A stretch of 64,000 nucleotides of DNA from Parasedimentitalea marina. GTDB taxonomy: Bacteria; Pseudomonadota; Alphaproteobacteria; Rhodobacterales; Rhodobacteraceae. Position 1 is the stretch's first letter. Each line of letters starts with the position of its first letter. Below the pieces are notes generated by a model, which had not been told where the DNA came from, made no database searches, and was given only the letters and a program-made list of their open reading frames with translations. The position numbers were made by a program, and so were the translations under genes. The stretch lies in assembly GCF_004006175.1 (NCBI RefSeq), contig NZ_CP033219.1, positions 1,426,001 to 1,490,000 of the forward strand, read 5' to 3'. Shown one piece after another: positions 45,288-53,300 of this stretch.

Positions 45288-45926
45288 ATGTCCAAGACCA
45301 TTCTTTATGTCCGCGTTTCAACAACTGAACAAACCAGTGACCACCAGCTTGAACAGGCCCGAAAGGCTGGCTTTCAGATTGATGACGTTGTGAGCGATCA
45401 CGGCACCTCTGGCGTCACTACGAAACTAGCAGACAGGGACGGCGGTAAGCGCCTCTTTGATATGTTGCGTGAGGGGGACACTCTGCTGGTCCGCTGGGTA
45501 GACCGATTGGGGCGCAACTATCCGGACGTGACCGACACCATTCGGGAGTTCATCCGCGAAGGCGTGACAATCAAGACTGTGATCAATGGCATGGTCTTCG
45601 ATGGAACGACCGCAGACCCAACACAAAAGGCCATCAGAGACGCGCTGATAGGCTTCATGGCTGCGATGGCCGAAGCACAGGTAGAGGCAAATAAAGAAGC
45701 TCAGAGGGCCGGTATAGAGCACCACAAGGCCACTTCTCCGGAGAAGTTCAAGGGACGCAAGCCAACTTTCGATAGAGCTAGTTTTGAGGGGGTGCAAGCT
45801 ATGCTGAATGCTGGAATAGGTCACTCAGCCATAGCCAAGGCCACAGGAGTCAACCGCAATGCCGTTATCCGGATAGCCCAAGACCCAACCAAGGCAGAAG
45901 CTGCGCTGGTGAAATGGGGAATGTAG
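45288..45926 (+). CDS. Serine recombinase (resolvase/invertase family)
   Basis: A 212-residue recombinase. The catalytic serine is Ser11 in YVRVSTTEQ, with Arg9 nearby; VDRLGRNYPD near residue 71 and the long helix E (ALIGFMAAMAEAQVEANKEAQRAGI) follow. The C-terminal helix-turn-helix (IGHSAIAKATGVNRNAVIRIA) binds DNA. The AGGTGACCT before ATG 45288 is a fair ribosome site. A repeat-rich res-like region lies just upstream. It may resolve multimers of the excised element or regulate its own promoter; that is inferred. Confidence 0.92.
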   Translation: MSKTILYVRVSTTEQTSDHQLEQARKAGFQIDDVVSDHGTSGVTTKLADRDGGKRLFDMLREGDTLLVRWVDRLGRNYPDVTDTIREFIREGVTIKTVINGMVFDGTTADPTQKAIRDALIGFMAAMAEAQVEANKEAQRAGIEHHKATSPEKFKGRKPTFDRASFEGVQAMLNAGIGHSAIAKATGVNRNAVIRIAQDPTKAEAALVKWGM

Positions 45927-46937
45927 TGTCTCAATCCACCTACAAGAGCCATAGACGCAGCTGGATTTCGACCTGATGTCCGAGTTGTAAGTTGGTGGCC
46001 TACCATCTTGGGGGCAGGTCGTATGACCCACAACCGAACCCCAACGGGCTCAGGTTTGCAGTAATCAAGTTGGAGCGGTTTTAGGCGAATACTTGACCCA
46101 AAGCGAACTGTGCACGCCAAATCATAAAACCCACACCATAGCACTAAAGGCGGCTTCGCGCATCACGCCCCAATTACTCCCCATATTCCTGATACTCACA
46201 ATAACAAGCCGAATAACGTGGGCTTTTGACCCACCCATAGCACTAAAAATCGGCTGCACCACCGCTAGACCATTAAGCCCCAACCTAGCTCTAGTGCGAT
46301 TGACTTGAGACGTTCCTCCCCCGCCTAAGACCCAGTGATCTGCTCCCCACGAGACAGAAAGTAAAGGCATGCTTCGTTCATCTGCGCGTGAGGGGATGCG
46401 ATCAATATTTGAGGAATCTGACCCATATTAAAGACCATGTGTTGGTTACTTAAGTTGACGTGTTCCTCGCTGTGAATGCGCGCTCATAGTGAATATCTCG
46501 TCCGTGGCAAAGCCATCGGCATTGGGTCTTCTAGCGATAGCGGCATGCTAAGGTGGAGGACTGGCGACCCTTTAGTTTTTAACCAGGCTATCTGGTTCAC
46601 ACAGTCCAGCCCCTTCGAGGTTCACCTCTATTAGATTGTCGGCTGATGCCGCCATGATGATCTTCGCTCCTCCAGTTCAGCCGTTTGGATTCTTTCCTGA
46701 TTACCGTTCCCGGTTGCCCGTGATGGTTGCCCTTTAAGGTTTCCCTTTCACAAACAACAGGTTTACGGAGGGTCTCCTTGTTGGATGAATTATCGTTTGA
46801 TTTCAATCTATTACGGCCTCGATATATTTAGTTGAGACAGATGTGCCGTTCGCACCCTTCTTCTGCATCACACAAGCCTGGCCCTCATGGCCCCATGAAC
46901 TGCCTCATCGCGAGGCCCCAAAACAGAAAGCTTTCAC
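45927..46937. other. 1-kb non-coding tract with two 25-bp repeats
   Basis: No convincing gene. A 25-base motif (CCCACACCATAGCACTAAAG and CCCACCCATAGCACTAAAAA beginnings) occurs at 46130-46154 and 46230-46254, exactly 100 bases apart. The tract lies directly before the helicase-like gene, so a replication origin is one reading. The second half has minus-strand short frames, one with a good ribosome site (46572-46655). Confidence 0.45.
46572..46655 (-). CDS. Possible 27-residue peptide
   Basis: ATG 46655 has GGAGGAG 11 bases upstream. The predicted peptide is acidic (AASADNLIEVNLEGAGL then CEPDSLVKN) without a membrane segment. Could be a leader peptide or chance; the strong ribosome site is the only support. 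Confidence 0.25.
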   Translation of the reverse strand: MAASADNLIEVNLEGAGLCEPDSLVKN

Positions 46938-48242
46938 ATGCTCTATCCTAGTCGCTCGACACACACCGTTATCATCGACCGCGCATGCGGCACCGGCAAG
47001 ACCACCGAGATGCTGGCTTCTCTACAGCCCGAAAGGAAATACCTTCTGGTCACGCCATCGCTCACGGAAATTGAACGTTTCGTAGCGGATGCCCCAGATT
47101 GGGTTGAAATCGTTTCCCCCAAAGAAGGCAAAGGACCGAAGCTTGTCCAGCTTGAGAGCTTATTGAGAGAAGGCAAATCCGTAGCGATCACGCACACATT
47201 GTTCTTCATGATGCTACGTCTGGCCGACTTGACGGCTGATTATGAGATTATCGTGGACGAGGCCCCCAATCCTGTCACTTGCGTTAACACTATTGATGCG
47301 GATGCCTTCAATGAGGCGGTTGTGGGCGGTGGATATGCTACCGTTTGCCCTGAGACACGTCAGGTCCAACCCGCGGCGAAATGGATTAAGTGGCAACGAG
47401 AGAAATTGGACAGCGATGGTGAACCAACATACTCGAGTAAACTACATCCCGACATTTATAGTCCAGCTATTCAGGGTCAGCTTCACGTTGATGAAAGCGG
47501 CATCTTCGCCGTGGCGACTCCGAACCAAGTGTTGCTGTCTGGTCGTTCGTTGACAGTGATGACCTTTCTCAGCGAAGGCACATACATCCGCGCCTATCTC
47601 AAAATGCTCGCTCAATCCCAGCCAAAGGCAGCTTTCACAGTGATTGAAGAGACGCCTAGTGACTGGCTTAGGCAAGCAAGAGAGTTGGTAACTGTGGAAG
47701 ACTTGGTTCTGCCAAAGCACGTCAAACTATCTTTCTCAAAGCAGACACGTCGCTCATTGGAGACCACCTGCAAGTCCATAGGCGGTGCGCTCAAGAACCT
47801 CTTGTATCGGCGATGGAAGGGAGTCGAGCGGACAAACATCATTCTAACGTGTGCCCGTGACAAGTGGTTTGAAGACCGTAAAAGCCGTTATGCGGGTCCA
47901 TGGGCCAAGTATTCTCGGATGTTTGGTAGGGACTATGGCAAAGACGGTGTGCAGTGGCTCCCAAACAAGACACGTGGGACCAATGACTACAAACACGCCA
48001 GCCATGCTATCTACCTTTATTCGATGTCACCCAACCCCATGGTGCAGAACTTCCTCGGGGTCTCAGGGCAGAGTTTCTCTGATGAATATGCTTTGGCTGA
48101 GATGGTCCAATGGATATGGAGAACTCGCGTCCGTGATGGCTTGGCCATTACTGTAGCCATTCCTGACAAGCGTATGCGTGCTATCCTTGAAGGCTGGCTA
48201 AACAGTGCAAATGCAGACATTGATCTTGTAGAGGCGGCCTGA
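46938..48242 (+). CDS. P-loop helicase-like protein of element 1
   Basis: A 434-residue protein. The Walker A motif is ACGTGKTT at residues 16-23 and the Walker B/DEAD-like motif is IIVDEAPN at 105-111; [10 protein letters not shown] near residue 83 and the late [11 protein letters not shown], which can serve as a motif VI-like arginine segment, support a helicase of superfamily 1/2. Conserved C-terminal domains are not recognised. No primase or Rep is near, so it may initiate replication of the excised element or serve in defence. ATG 46938 begins just before the Walker A. Confidence 0.62.
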
Positions 48243-48321
48243 ACATCCATTTCTGCCATCGACTAGCAAGTGCAAGGCATCTTTGAGACCGCCTAACACT
48301 ACCCTATTCCAACCCCAAAGC

Positions 48322-48354
48322 GCCCCCTGTCGGTTCAACTGATAGGGGGCTTAT
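48322..48354 (+). terminator. Terminator after the helicase-like gene
   Basis: GCCCCCTGTC and GATAGGGGGC form a 10-bp stem including one G-T pair around GGTTCAACT, followed by TTAT. It lies 80 bases past the stop codon. The rest of 48243-48549 shows no gene. Confidence 0.65.
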
Positions 48355-48549
48355 CGATGGGCACGATCACGACAATAACTTTCTTCATTGCCGAGTTTGT
48401 CCAAACTGTGTTCCGTCACTCCCGGCCTAGACTTGCCATTCGTGCCTAACCCGTTGAACAGCAGCTTCCAGCTAAAGCAGACACGAGCATCAGATACTTT
48501 CACGAACGTTTTTGAAATGCGCCGGAAACGACCGTTAAGCCTGATGTTA

Positions 48550-48927
48550 TCAACGCCTACGGTTCATAATACTCTTGTATTCTATTGGAGGAGTTGCGCC
48601 AAAAATATCGACATAGGCTTCACAGACATTGGTCCATTTGGAGCTTTCATAAAAAGCCAAGATAATGGACTTCAGGCCTTGATAGGTGATTCCGAGTTCC
48701 TTTTCGAAATCACCTTCAAATTTGTATTTCTCCATCGTCTCACCTTTTTCCAGACGTTCGTCCCAACGTTCGAATATGTCGTGAGCCGTTTCGAGGTCTT
48801 GAGCACGCCAATCCATCGACAGAATTAGAGCTTCGACTGGATGTTTATCATAATCGATAGCTTGGCCAAGAATTGAAACGTGGTAACTAAGTTTTCTTAT
48901 GCGCTCAATGATTTCCTGATTTGTCAT
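48550..48927 (-). CDS. Small soluble protein of element 1, unknown function
   Basis: A 125-residue acidic, helical protein (EIIERIRKLSYHVSILGQA; HDIFERWDERLEKGETMEK; GITYQGLKSIILAF). No family is recognised. Its ATG overlaps the stop of the upstream membrane-anchored gene by four bases (ATGA), so the two form a coupled pair on the minus strand near the right end of the element. Confidence 0.65.
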   Translation of the reverse strand: MTNQEIIERIRKLSYHVSILGQAIDYDKHPVEALILSMDWRAQDLETAHDIFERWDERLEKGETMEKYKFEGDFEKELGITYQGLKSIILAFYESSKWTNVCEAYVDIFGATPPIEYKSIMNRRR

Positions 48928-49415
48928 GAGTTTATTCCTTGAATAGAGGCCGTCGAAGTAAGGTTAGAAATTGTGTCCTGGACCAACTTCTGCGATGTCT
49001 GCCATTCATCCAAGTTTGGCTCTTGGTGCAGGGATGAATAGTATTCGTTGAGGCTAGCTTGGGCATTGGACAATAACACGCGGGCTGAGCTTCCGACGCC
49101 TGATGTAGGTAGAGCGCTCATTGCAGTATCGAACTCTCGTCGAACGGAATCAATTTTGGAGCCGGACTTAAATCCGCGTTCTGTAACCTTGTCGGGTGCC
49201 AAATCTCGGATGTGTTCCTGAGCGGACTTCAAGCGCTCTGCCACTGCGGCTAGTTGGACTGTAGCCATTGCTTTTTTTGCATCGTTACTTGATTTGAATG
49301 CGTTTCTGGCCTGTCGGATGGCAACCGCCATGCTAGCAAGAGACGCCACTGTGCCAATAACTGTGATCCAGCTAGAAAAATCCATGTTTTCACTAATCCA
49401 GCTAGAAAAATCCAT
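48924..49415 (-). CDS. Single-helix membrane-anchored protein of element 1
   Basis: A product of about 163 residues. After a short N-terminus comes one membrane helix (ITVIGTVASLASMAVAI) followed by a long, positively charged helix and a helical region (LAAVAERLKSAQEHIRDLAP). The start is doubled: MDFSSWI occurs at residues 1-7 and again at 11-17 because of a 21-bp repeat, so ATG 49415 or 49385 may serve. An open frame continues to 49631 but looks non-coding. Coupled to the 125-residue gene. No family is recognised; a membrane anchor for the soluble partner is the simplest reading. Confidence 0.6.
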   Translation of the reverse strand: MDFSSWISENMDFSSWITVIGTVASLASMAVAIRQARNAFKSSNDAKKAMATVQLAAVAERLKSAQEHIRDLAPDKVTERGFKSGSKIDSVRREFDTAMSALPTSGVGSSARVLLSNAQASLNEYYSSLHQEPNLDEWQTSQKLVQDTISNLTSTASIQGINS

Positions 49416-49416
49416 G
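49366..49416. repeat. 21-bp direct duplication at a start codon
   Basis: Copies at 49366-49386 and 49396-49416 are identical and 30 bases apart, so the frame is kept and the start codon with the first residues is doubled. Confidence 0.85.
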
Positions 49417-49705
49417 CGTGCTTGTTCTCTTCGAAGTTGTTCGGGCGAGTTTTGGTATGCCAAAGGGTTGCTTTGATGGCAATGGGTATCAACTAGCTTC
49501 TTTCTGCTGTCTCGTTTTCGATCAACGCTTGTGGTGCCGAGAACGTCCGAGGCCTCTGATAGTCTCATTGAATTAAGCTGCGGGGCAGCGGCCTTGGTGT
49601 CGCGTAGGTCCGGTCTGAGCCAAATGCTCAACTTTGCATCGTTCGCTTACTGCCAATGTTGTTGAAAAACTCGGTGCTTGGGGAGGGCGTAGAGCCGCGA
49701 ATCTC

Positions 49706-49791
49706 AACGTGGCCTCTCGGCGTTCTCACGACACACAAAACGTGGCCTCTACGACACACTTTATTTCACAGCCGACAAGGAAACTATAGGG
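49706..49791. promoter_or_regulatory. Right-end integrase/excisionase-type sites
   Basis: AACGTGGCCTCT occurs twice (49706-49717 and 49739-49750), each followed by an ACGACACAC-type motif (49727 and 49750). GACAAGGAAACTATAGGG (49774-49791) is the inverse of the left-end segment at 40625-40642. These mirror the left end of the element and probably bind Int or Xis. No gene is seen between 49416 and the att site. Confidence 0.6.
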
Positions 49792-49820
49792 TAACCGGTT
49801 GTTTTACCTGATGTTTTTCA

Positions 49821-49857
49821 CAGTAGGTCCGCGGTTCGAGTCCGTGTGGGGGCACCA
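49821..49857 (+). repeat. Attachment site attR of element 1 (37-bp tRNA 3' end copy)
   Basis: Identical to the last 37 bases of tRNA-Thr (40573-40609). Since a second integrase gene starts 70 bases further, the same site may serve as the left attachment site of element 2. Confidence 0.93.
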
Positions 49858-49926
49858 CAAAATCAATGACTTAGCAGATACTTGAATTCGCGTCGGATTA
49901 TGTTTGTTCTGCAAATGATCCGATAT

Positions 49927-51153
49927 TTAGCGGGACTGTCTGAGTTGTACCACTTTGTTTGCACCGTCAGAACGCGCGCGTGAGTAACGGTCAGTGGTTG
50001 AGACTTCTTTATGCTGACCCGCGTCCCGTAGTGAAAAAGGATCTGCGCCAAGGTTTTTCGCTTCTGTCATAGCACCAGCCCGCAAATCCATCATCCAGAT
50101 GCCCTCGGGTATGCCAGCCTTTTTCCGTAACCGTGCCCTGGCTTGCGACCATCCGCTGACGGTGTAGGGCATGCCACCGCTTTTCTTGGAGAGAATCACC
50201 GGGCCGACCGGATTGGCCGACTGGATCTTGAATAGGCGATCTCGGATCTCTGGTATTGCTGTAAGGTCGAACACATAGGGTTCAGGCAAAGATTTCCGGG
50301 TCTTGGAAATCAGCTTGGTCATTCTAGTCAGCTCAATATCGAACATGTCCCATGTCAGCCCGTCTTGCCACCGCTTGCCATTGCGGATGATGCCACCTTC
50401 TGTTTCGTTGGTGTTCAGCCATTGGCCGCGTACATCCACGGCACGAAGGGCAAACTCGTATTGGATCATGATTCCCAGGGCGTAATGATCCAACCCCTCC
50501 TGATCAGCGGCTGCTATCACAGCATAGACCTGGTCCCGTGTTGGGGAAACTTGCCGCGCGGAGCTGTTCTGAAACCGCATTTCCGAAAGAATATCAGCCA
50601 CTTCAATAGCTGCTCTAATTTTTAGCACCTTCCCGTATCGCGAAACACGACGCAGAGTGTTGAAGAACCGGTGGATGTAAGAAATGGACCGGCCTTTGTC
50701 TATCATGGCCTTCTGGATCGTTTTGATGACTTCATAGGTCATACCTGAGATCTTTGTGCGGCCAATCACCTCTTCCAGCTTTGCCAGTTGCTGGATGTAT
50801 CCGGCTCGGGTATTTCCTTTTACTTCCTGAAATGGCGAGAATTCGTCCGTCTGGTAGCGAGCAATCAGATACTTCCAGGTCTCGGGATCTAACCGTGGCT
50901 TATCCTGATCTTCGAACCACCTGACCGATTCCTGCGTCAGTTCCCGGCATCGCAGGGCACGGGCTTTCTGGAATTCGTCTTTCTCATGGCCTGCGGGCTC
51001 GATCTTTACTTTGGTGATGGCAAATCCGGCCTTCACGTATTTGGGTTGGCACTTCCAGTGCGCATACCTGCGCTCTGGGTTCTTACCGCTCCAACTGATG
51101 CCTGGGGCATAGAGCGGGTCTGAACCGTCCCATAATGCATCTTTAAATCGCAT
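49927..51153 (-). CDS. Tyrosine-type phage integrase of element 2
   Basis: A 408-residue recombinase. The catalytic Arg is in EFALRAVDVRG, the box II segment reads MDLRAGAMTEA (the usual His is replaced, a variant seen in several alphaproteobacterial phage integrases), HKEVS supplies a His and the nucleophile Tyr is in TTDRYSRA. The N-terminal half (TRAGYIQQLAKLEEVIG) is the core-binding SAM-like domain. It starts within the excisionase-like gene (11-base overlap) and ends 70 bases from the att site, so it probably inserted into the same tRNA. Confidence 0.9.
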   Translation of the reverse strand: MRFKDALWDGSDPLYAPGISWSGKNPERRYAHWKCQPKYVKAGFAITKVKIEPAGHEKDEFQKARALRCRELTQESVRWFEDQDKPRLDPETWKYLIARYQTDEFSPFQEVKGNTRAGYIQQLAKLEEVIGRTKISGMTYEVIKTIQKAMIDKGRSISYIHRFFNTLRRVSRYGKVLKIRAAIEVADILSEMRFQNSSARQVSPTRDQVYAVIAAADQEGLDHYALGIMIQYEFALRAVDVRGQWLNTNETEGGIIRNGKRWQDGLTWDMFDIELTRMTKLISKTRKSLPEPYVFDLTAIPEIRDRLFKIQSANPVGPVILSKKSGGMPYTVSGWSQARARLRKKAGIPEGIWMMDLRAGAMTEAKNLGADPFSLRDAGQHKEVSTTDRYSRARSDGANKVVQLRQSR

Positions 51154-51424
51154 CTAGGTTCACCTCTTTTGTGGTTTCAGCAGCGCCGATGTGCAGAATT
51201 TGGTCTGCCACCTGGCGCCGACGGTTTATCCAAGCATCAATGTCGGCTTTGACATAGAGATTTGTGATCCGGTCGACCTTGGGAAAGCCGTTGGTTTCGA
51301 GGGTTTCACGCTTCTGCTTGAACCTGCTGAGCGGCCAGCCAATGCGGGCTGCGGCCCATTTGACGGATCCATTCAGGCTGATTCGCTCATGGTGTGGTCT
51401 TCGGCCATCTATTTGTTCTCCCAA
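51143..51424 (-). CDS. Excisionase/AlpA-like small DNA-binding protein
   Basis: A 93-residue protein with a helix-turn-helix of the AlpA/MerR-like type: SVKWAAARIGWPLSRFKQKR, then FPKVDRITNLYVKADIDAWI. The start could be 51424 or the HERISLNG region a little inside. It overlaps the integrase start by 11 bases; this position, directly upstream of int, suggests an excisionase or int regulator. Confidence 0.72.
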   Translation of the reverse strand: MGEQIDGRRPHHERISLNGSVKWAAARIGWPLSRFKQKRETLETNGFPKVDRITNLYVKADIDAWINRRRQVADQILHIGAAETTKEVNLDAI

Positions 51425-51430
51425 TTGGTT

Positions 51431-51973
51431 TTAGGTGGAGAGTTCGTAGAAGCGCTCAAGGAATCGCCGCTTGGCTTCCTCTGGCTGCCAGAATTCAAGA
51501 GTGATGTCGGTGGCGTTTAATTCTGCGACTATCGGCCAAACGTCCTGATTGCCCGTCGCTTTTACTTGCTCGGCGCGTAACATTTTGAGGTCCGTTAGTT
51601 TGACCTGCGGTGAAAGTGGCGGGGTGATACCGAACCGGGCAAGAACGACGGCTTCAGCTCGATCTTCAATAATCTTGTAGTCAGGTAATAGAGTTTTGAG
51701 AGGCTTGGAGATATCACCCACGAAAGCCTCTGGGGCGTCGTGCATGAGCGCTTCCATTTCGAACCCTGCCGGGACGTTGTGGCTGGCATGAACGGAATGC
51801 TCTGCTACTGAGTAGAACCGCTTGCACTGGCCAGTAAATCGGCAAATTTGTGATAGCCCGTGGGCTACATCGTCAATGGTGAAGTTGCTGCTTTCAGGAT
51901 CTTCAAAATCGAAATATGAGCCGCTGTGCAAAGCGATTGTTGGCCCAACAATATGTTTCACTTTTTCATTCAT
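51431..51973 (-). CDS. HD-domain phosphohydrolase (YfbR-like)
   Basis: A 180-residue metal-dependent phosphohydrolase. The ligands are seen as His in FYSVAEHSVHAS, the His-Asp pair in LMHDAPEAFVGD and the later Asp in KLTDLKML. The fold and length match phage-encoded HD hydrolases related to the deoxynucleotidase YfbR, which would trim the nucleotide pool during infection; the actual substrate is unknown. GGAG lies 7 bases before ATG 51973. It lies between the excisionase-like and DUF2303 genes. Confidence 0.85.
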   Translation of the reverse strand: MNEKVKHIVGPTIALHSGSYFDFEDPESSNFTIDDVAHGLSQICRFTGQCKRFYSVAEHSVHASHNVPAGFEMEALMHDAPEAFVGDISKPLKTLLPDYKIIEDRAEAVVLARFGITPPLSPQVKLTDLKMLRAEQVKATGNQDVWPIVAELNATDITLEFWQPEEAKRRFLERFYELST

Positions 51974-52062
51974 GAGGTGCTCCAGAAAAGGGGGATTTGT
52001 TGGACTTTGGCTTCCGTCGCTGGCCCCTCGATCGTGAAGGGCCAGAAAGAGAAATCAGAAAG

Positions 52063-52797
52063 TTATGTTCGACCGTAGAAAACCGGACGCCCAGTATTGT
52101 CGGCGGTCAGTGTTGCCATTTCTTTGAACGTGGCCTGGCGCATGTATTCGACCCGATGCCAGCGGAACCCAAACTGCAAGCCGCCAGCAGTCGGACGGAA
52201 CCGAAACTTTGCACGGACCTCGACTGGCTCTTCGCCGTTGTAGAGGGGGATCAAAAGACGGATTTCGGTAGGCACCGTCATATCGCCTTTGACCTTAGTA
52301 TCATCTTCATAGACGAAAGTTCGGTCGCCGTTCTCAAGGCGAATGCCGCTCTTGAAGCTTACATCCTGAGTGGCTTCCAGATCGCGGCAAATTTCCAACA
52401 TGGTTGTGTGATCTGGATCGCAAATATCTGCAACGTTCTCTTCGATAAAGAGGGCGAATTCCTCCTGGCTGTGCATATCCCCTTCCATTTTGTTCCAACG
52501 CGAATATTCCTCGCTGTCCCGAAGCTGCAGCGTTGCTGTGTGGCTTGCGTGTTGGCGGGAAAGCTCGTTGGTGTTGTCTTTGTGCCAGTCCAACCGGGCA
52601 GAGATTTTGCCGTCGTCATAATCCGCAACGAGAACTGAGCGATCATCGCTAAACCGATGGACGTAATTGGTCAGTGAATTCCGATCGTCAACTATAACCA
52701 GTTGTTGGATATGATCCGGCAGGCGGTCAGGGTCTGTAATTTCCTTTAGGGTACCTTCGAGGATCTTTTTACCGATCTGTGCTTTTTGCCGAGTGCC
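52063..52797 (-). pseudogene. DUF2303 (YfdQ-like) phage gene, 5' end missing
   Basis: The frame is open from a TGA at 52798-52800 to the stop at 52063 (about 244 codons), with no ATG, GTG or TTG in the first 68. The visible part runs DPDRLPDHIQQLVIVDD, then SLTNYVHRFSDDRSVLVADY and SARLDWHKDN, then HTATLQLRDSEEYSRWNKME and EFALFIEENVADI, and ends VEYMRQATFKEMATL: the usual order of DUF2303 proteins, found beside phage recombination genes. Only the TTG at 52593 could start translation, which would cut off a conserved part. I read it as truncated at a deletion junction. Confidence 0.72.
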
Positions 52798-53300
52798 TCA
52801 ACACTACATATCCTGTGGTGGGGTACATGAGAATTGCTTTAGATCTACCGCATCTCAAACCCGCGACAGTAGCCGCAAATGCCAAATATCGCAGGCGAGT
52901 CCCTAAAGACCCTAGAGGGATATTTGGGGAAATGTTGTGGAGTGGGCTCTTCGAACGAAAGACCCCGCTGAGATCCATGAGGCGTGGAAAGTAGTTCGCG
53001 CCAAATAAGATGCAATGGCTGGTAGAGGTTCAAAAAAATTCCACCGAGCAAATCAAACGGGAGATTGCGCAAAAGGCGGCAATTGAGCATGGCCTTGCGG
53101 CCCCGCGACAAAACGCATTCGCCCCTGGAGCAGAGTAGATCCTAGATCCAGGTTGGCATTCGCCGCGTCGCGGATTGACGGCGGTTATGCGCACATAGCG
53201 ACATTTTCGCGCCTTCGACGATAGGGCAGAATGTCCGTATTGACGAGCTGGAATGATAGAAAACGCAGGCACGCAAAACGCGAGAAATTTCCGGGCCGGA
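52798..53300. other. Junction region without clear gene
   Basis: Short plus-strand frames are present, the best being 53010-53138 (42 residues, with STEQIKREIAQKAAIEHGL) and one before it ending AEIHEAWKVVRAK at about 53006. Both look like coding remnants but are too short to assign. The tract lies between the cut DUF2303 gene and the first chromosomal gene. Confidence 0.35.

Larger units (their letters stand above)
40610..49857. mobile_element. 9.2-kb integrative element at tRNA-Thr (element 1)
   Basis: The element lies between the two 37-bp copies of the tRNA-Thr 3' end. Order: integrase, HEPN and DUF5343-like genes (reverse strand), membrane protein, serine recombinase with res-like repeats, non-coding tract, helicase-like gene, and a soluble/membrane pair (reverse strand). 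It has no capsid, tail, terminase, conjugation or relaxase genes. It appears more AT-rich than the chromosome around it. This is a satellite-like or defence-island-like integrative element; its mobility and cargo function are inferred. Confidence 0.88.
49858..52797. mobile_element. Decayed phage-like element in tandem (element 2)
   Basis: Integrase, excisionase-like, HD-hydrolase and DUF2303-like genes all run on the minus strand toward the att site at 49821. These are typical early genes of temperate phages. The DUF2303 gene lacks its 5' end and no third copy of the tRNA repeat is seen by eye up to the LysR gene, so the distal part and its att site appear deleted. The right boundary is therefore an estimate. 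Confidence 0.75.

Noticed and set aside
46093..46254. CRISPR-like or iteron array
   Set aside because: Only two imperfect repeats exist, 100 bases apart; this is not enough for a CRISPR array and only weak support for iterons.
46597..46806. 69-codon minus-strand frame in the non-coding tract of element 1
   Set aside because: Very hydrophilic, no start signal, and the nearby GGAGGAG fits another frame.
53010..53138. 42-codon plus-strand frame at the element 2 junction
   Set aside because: Coding-like, but too short and without ribosome site or family; reported only as a remnant.
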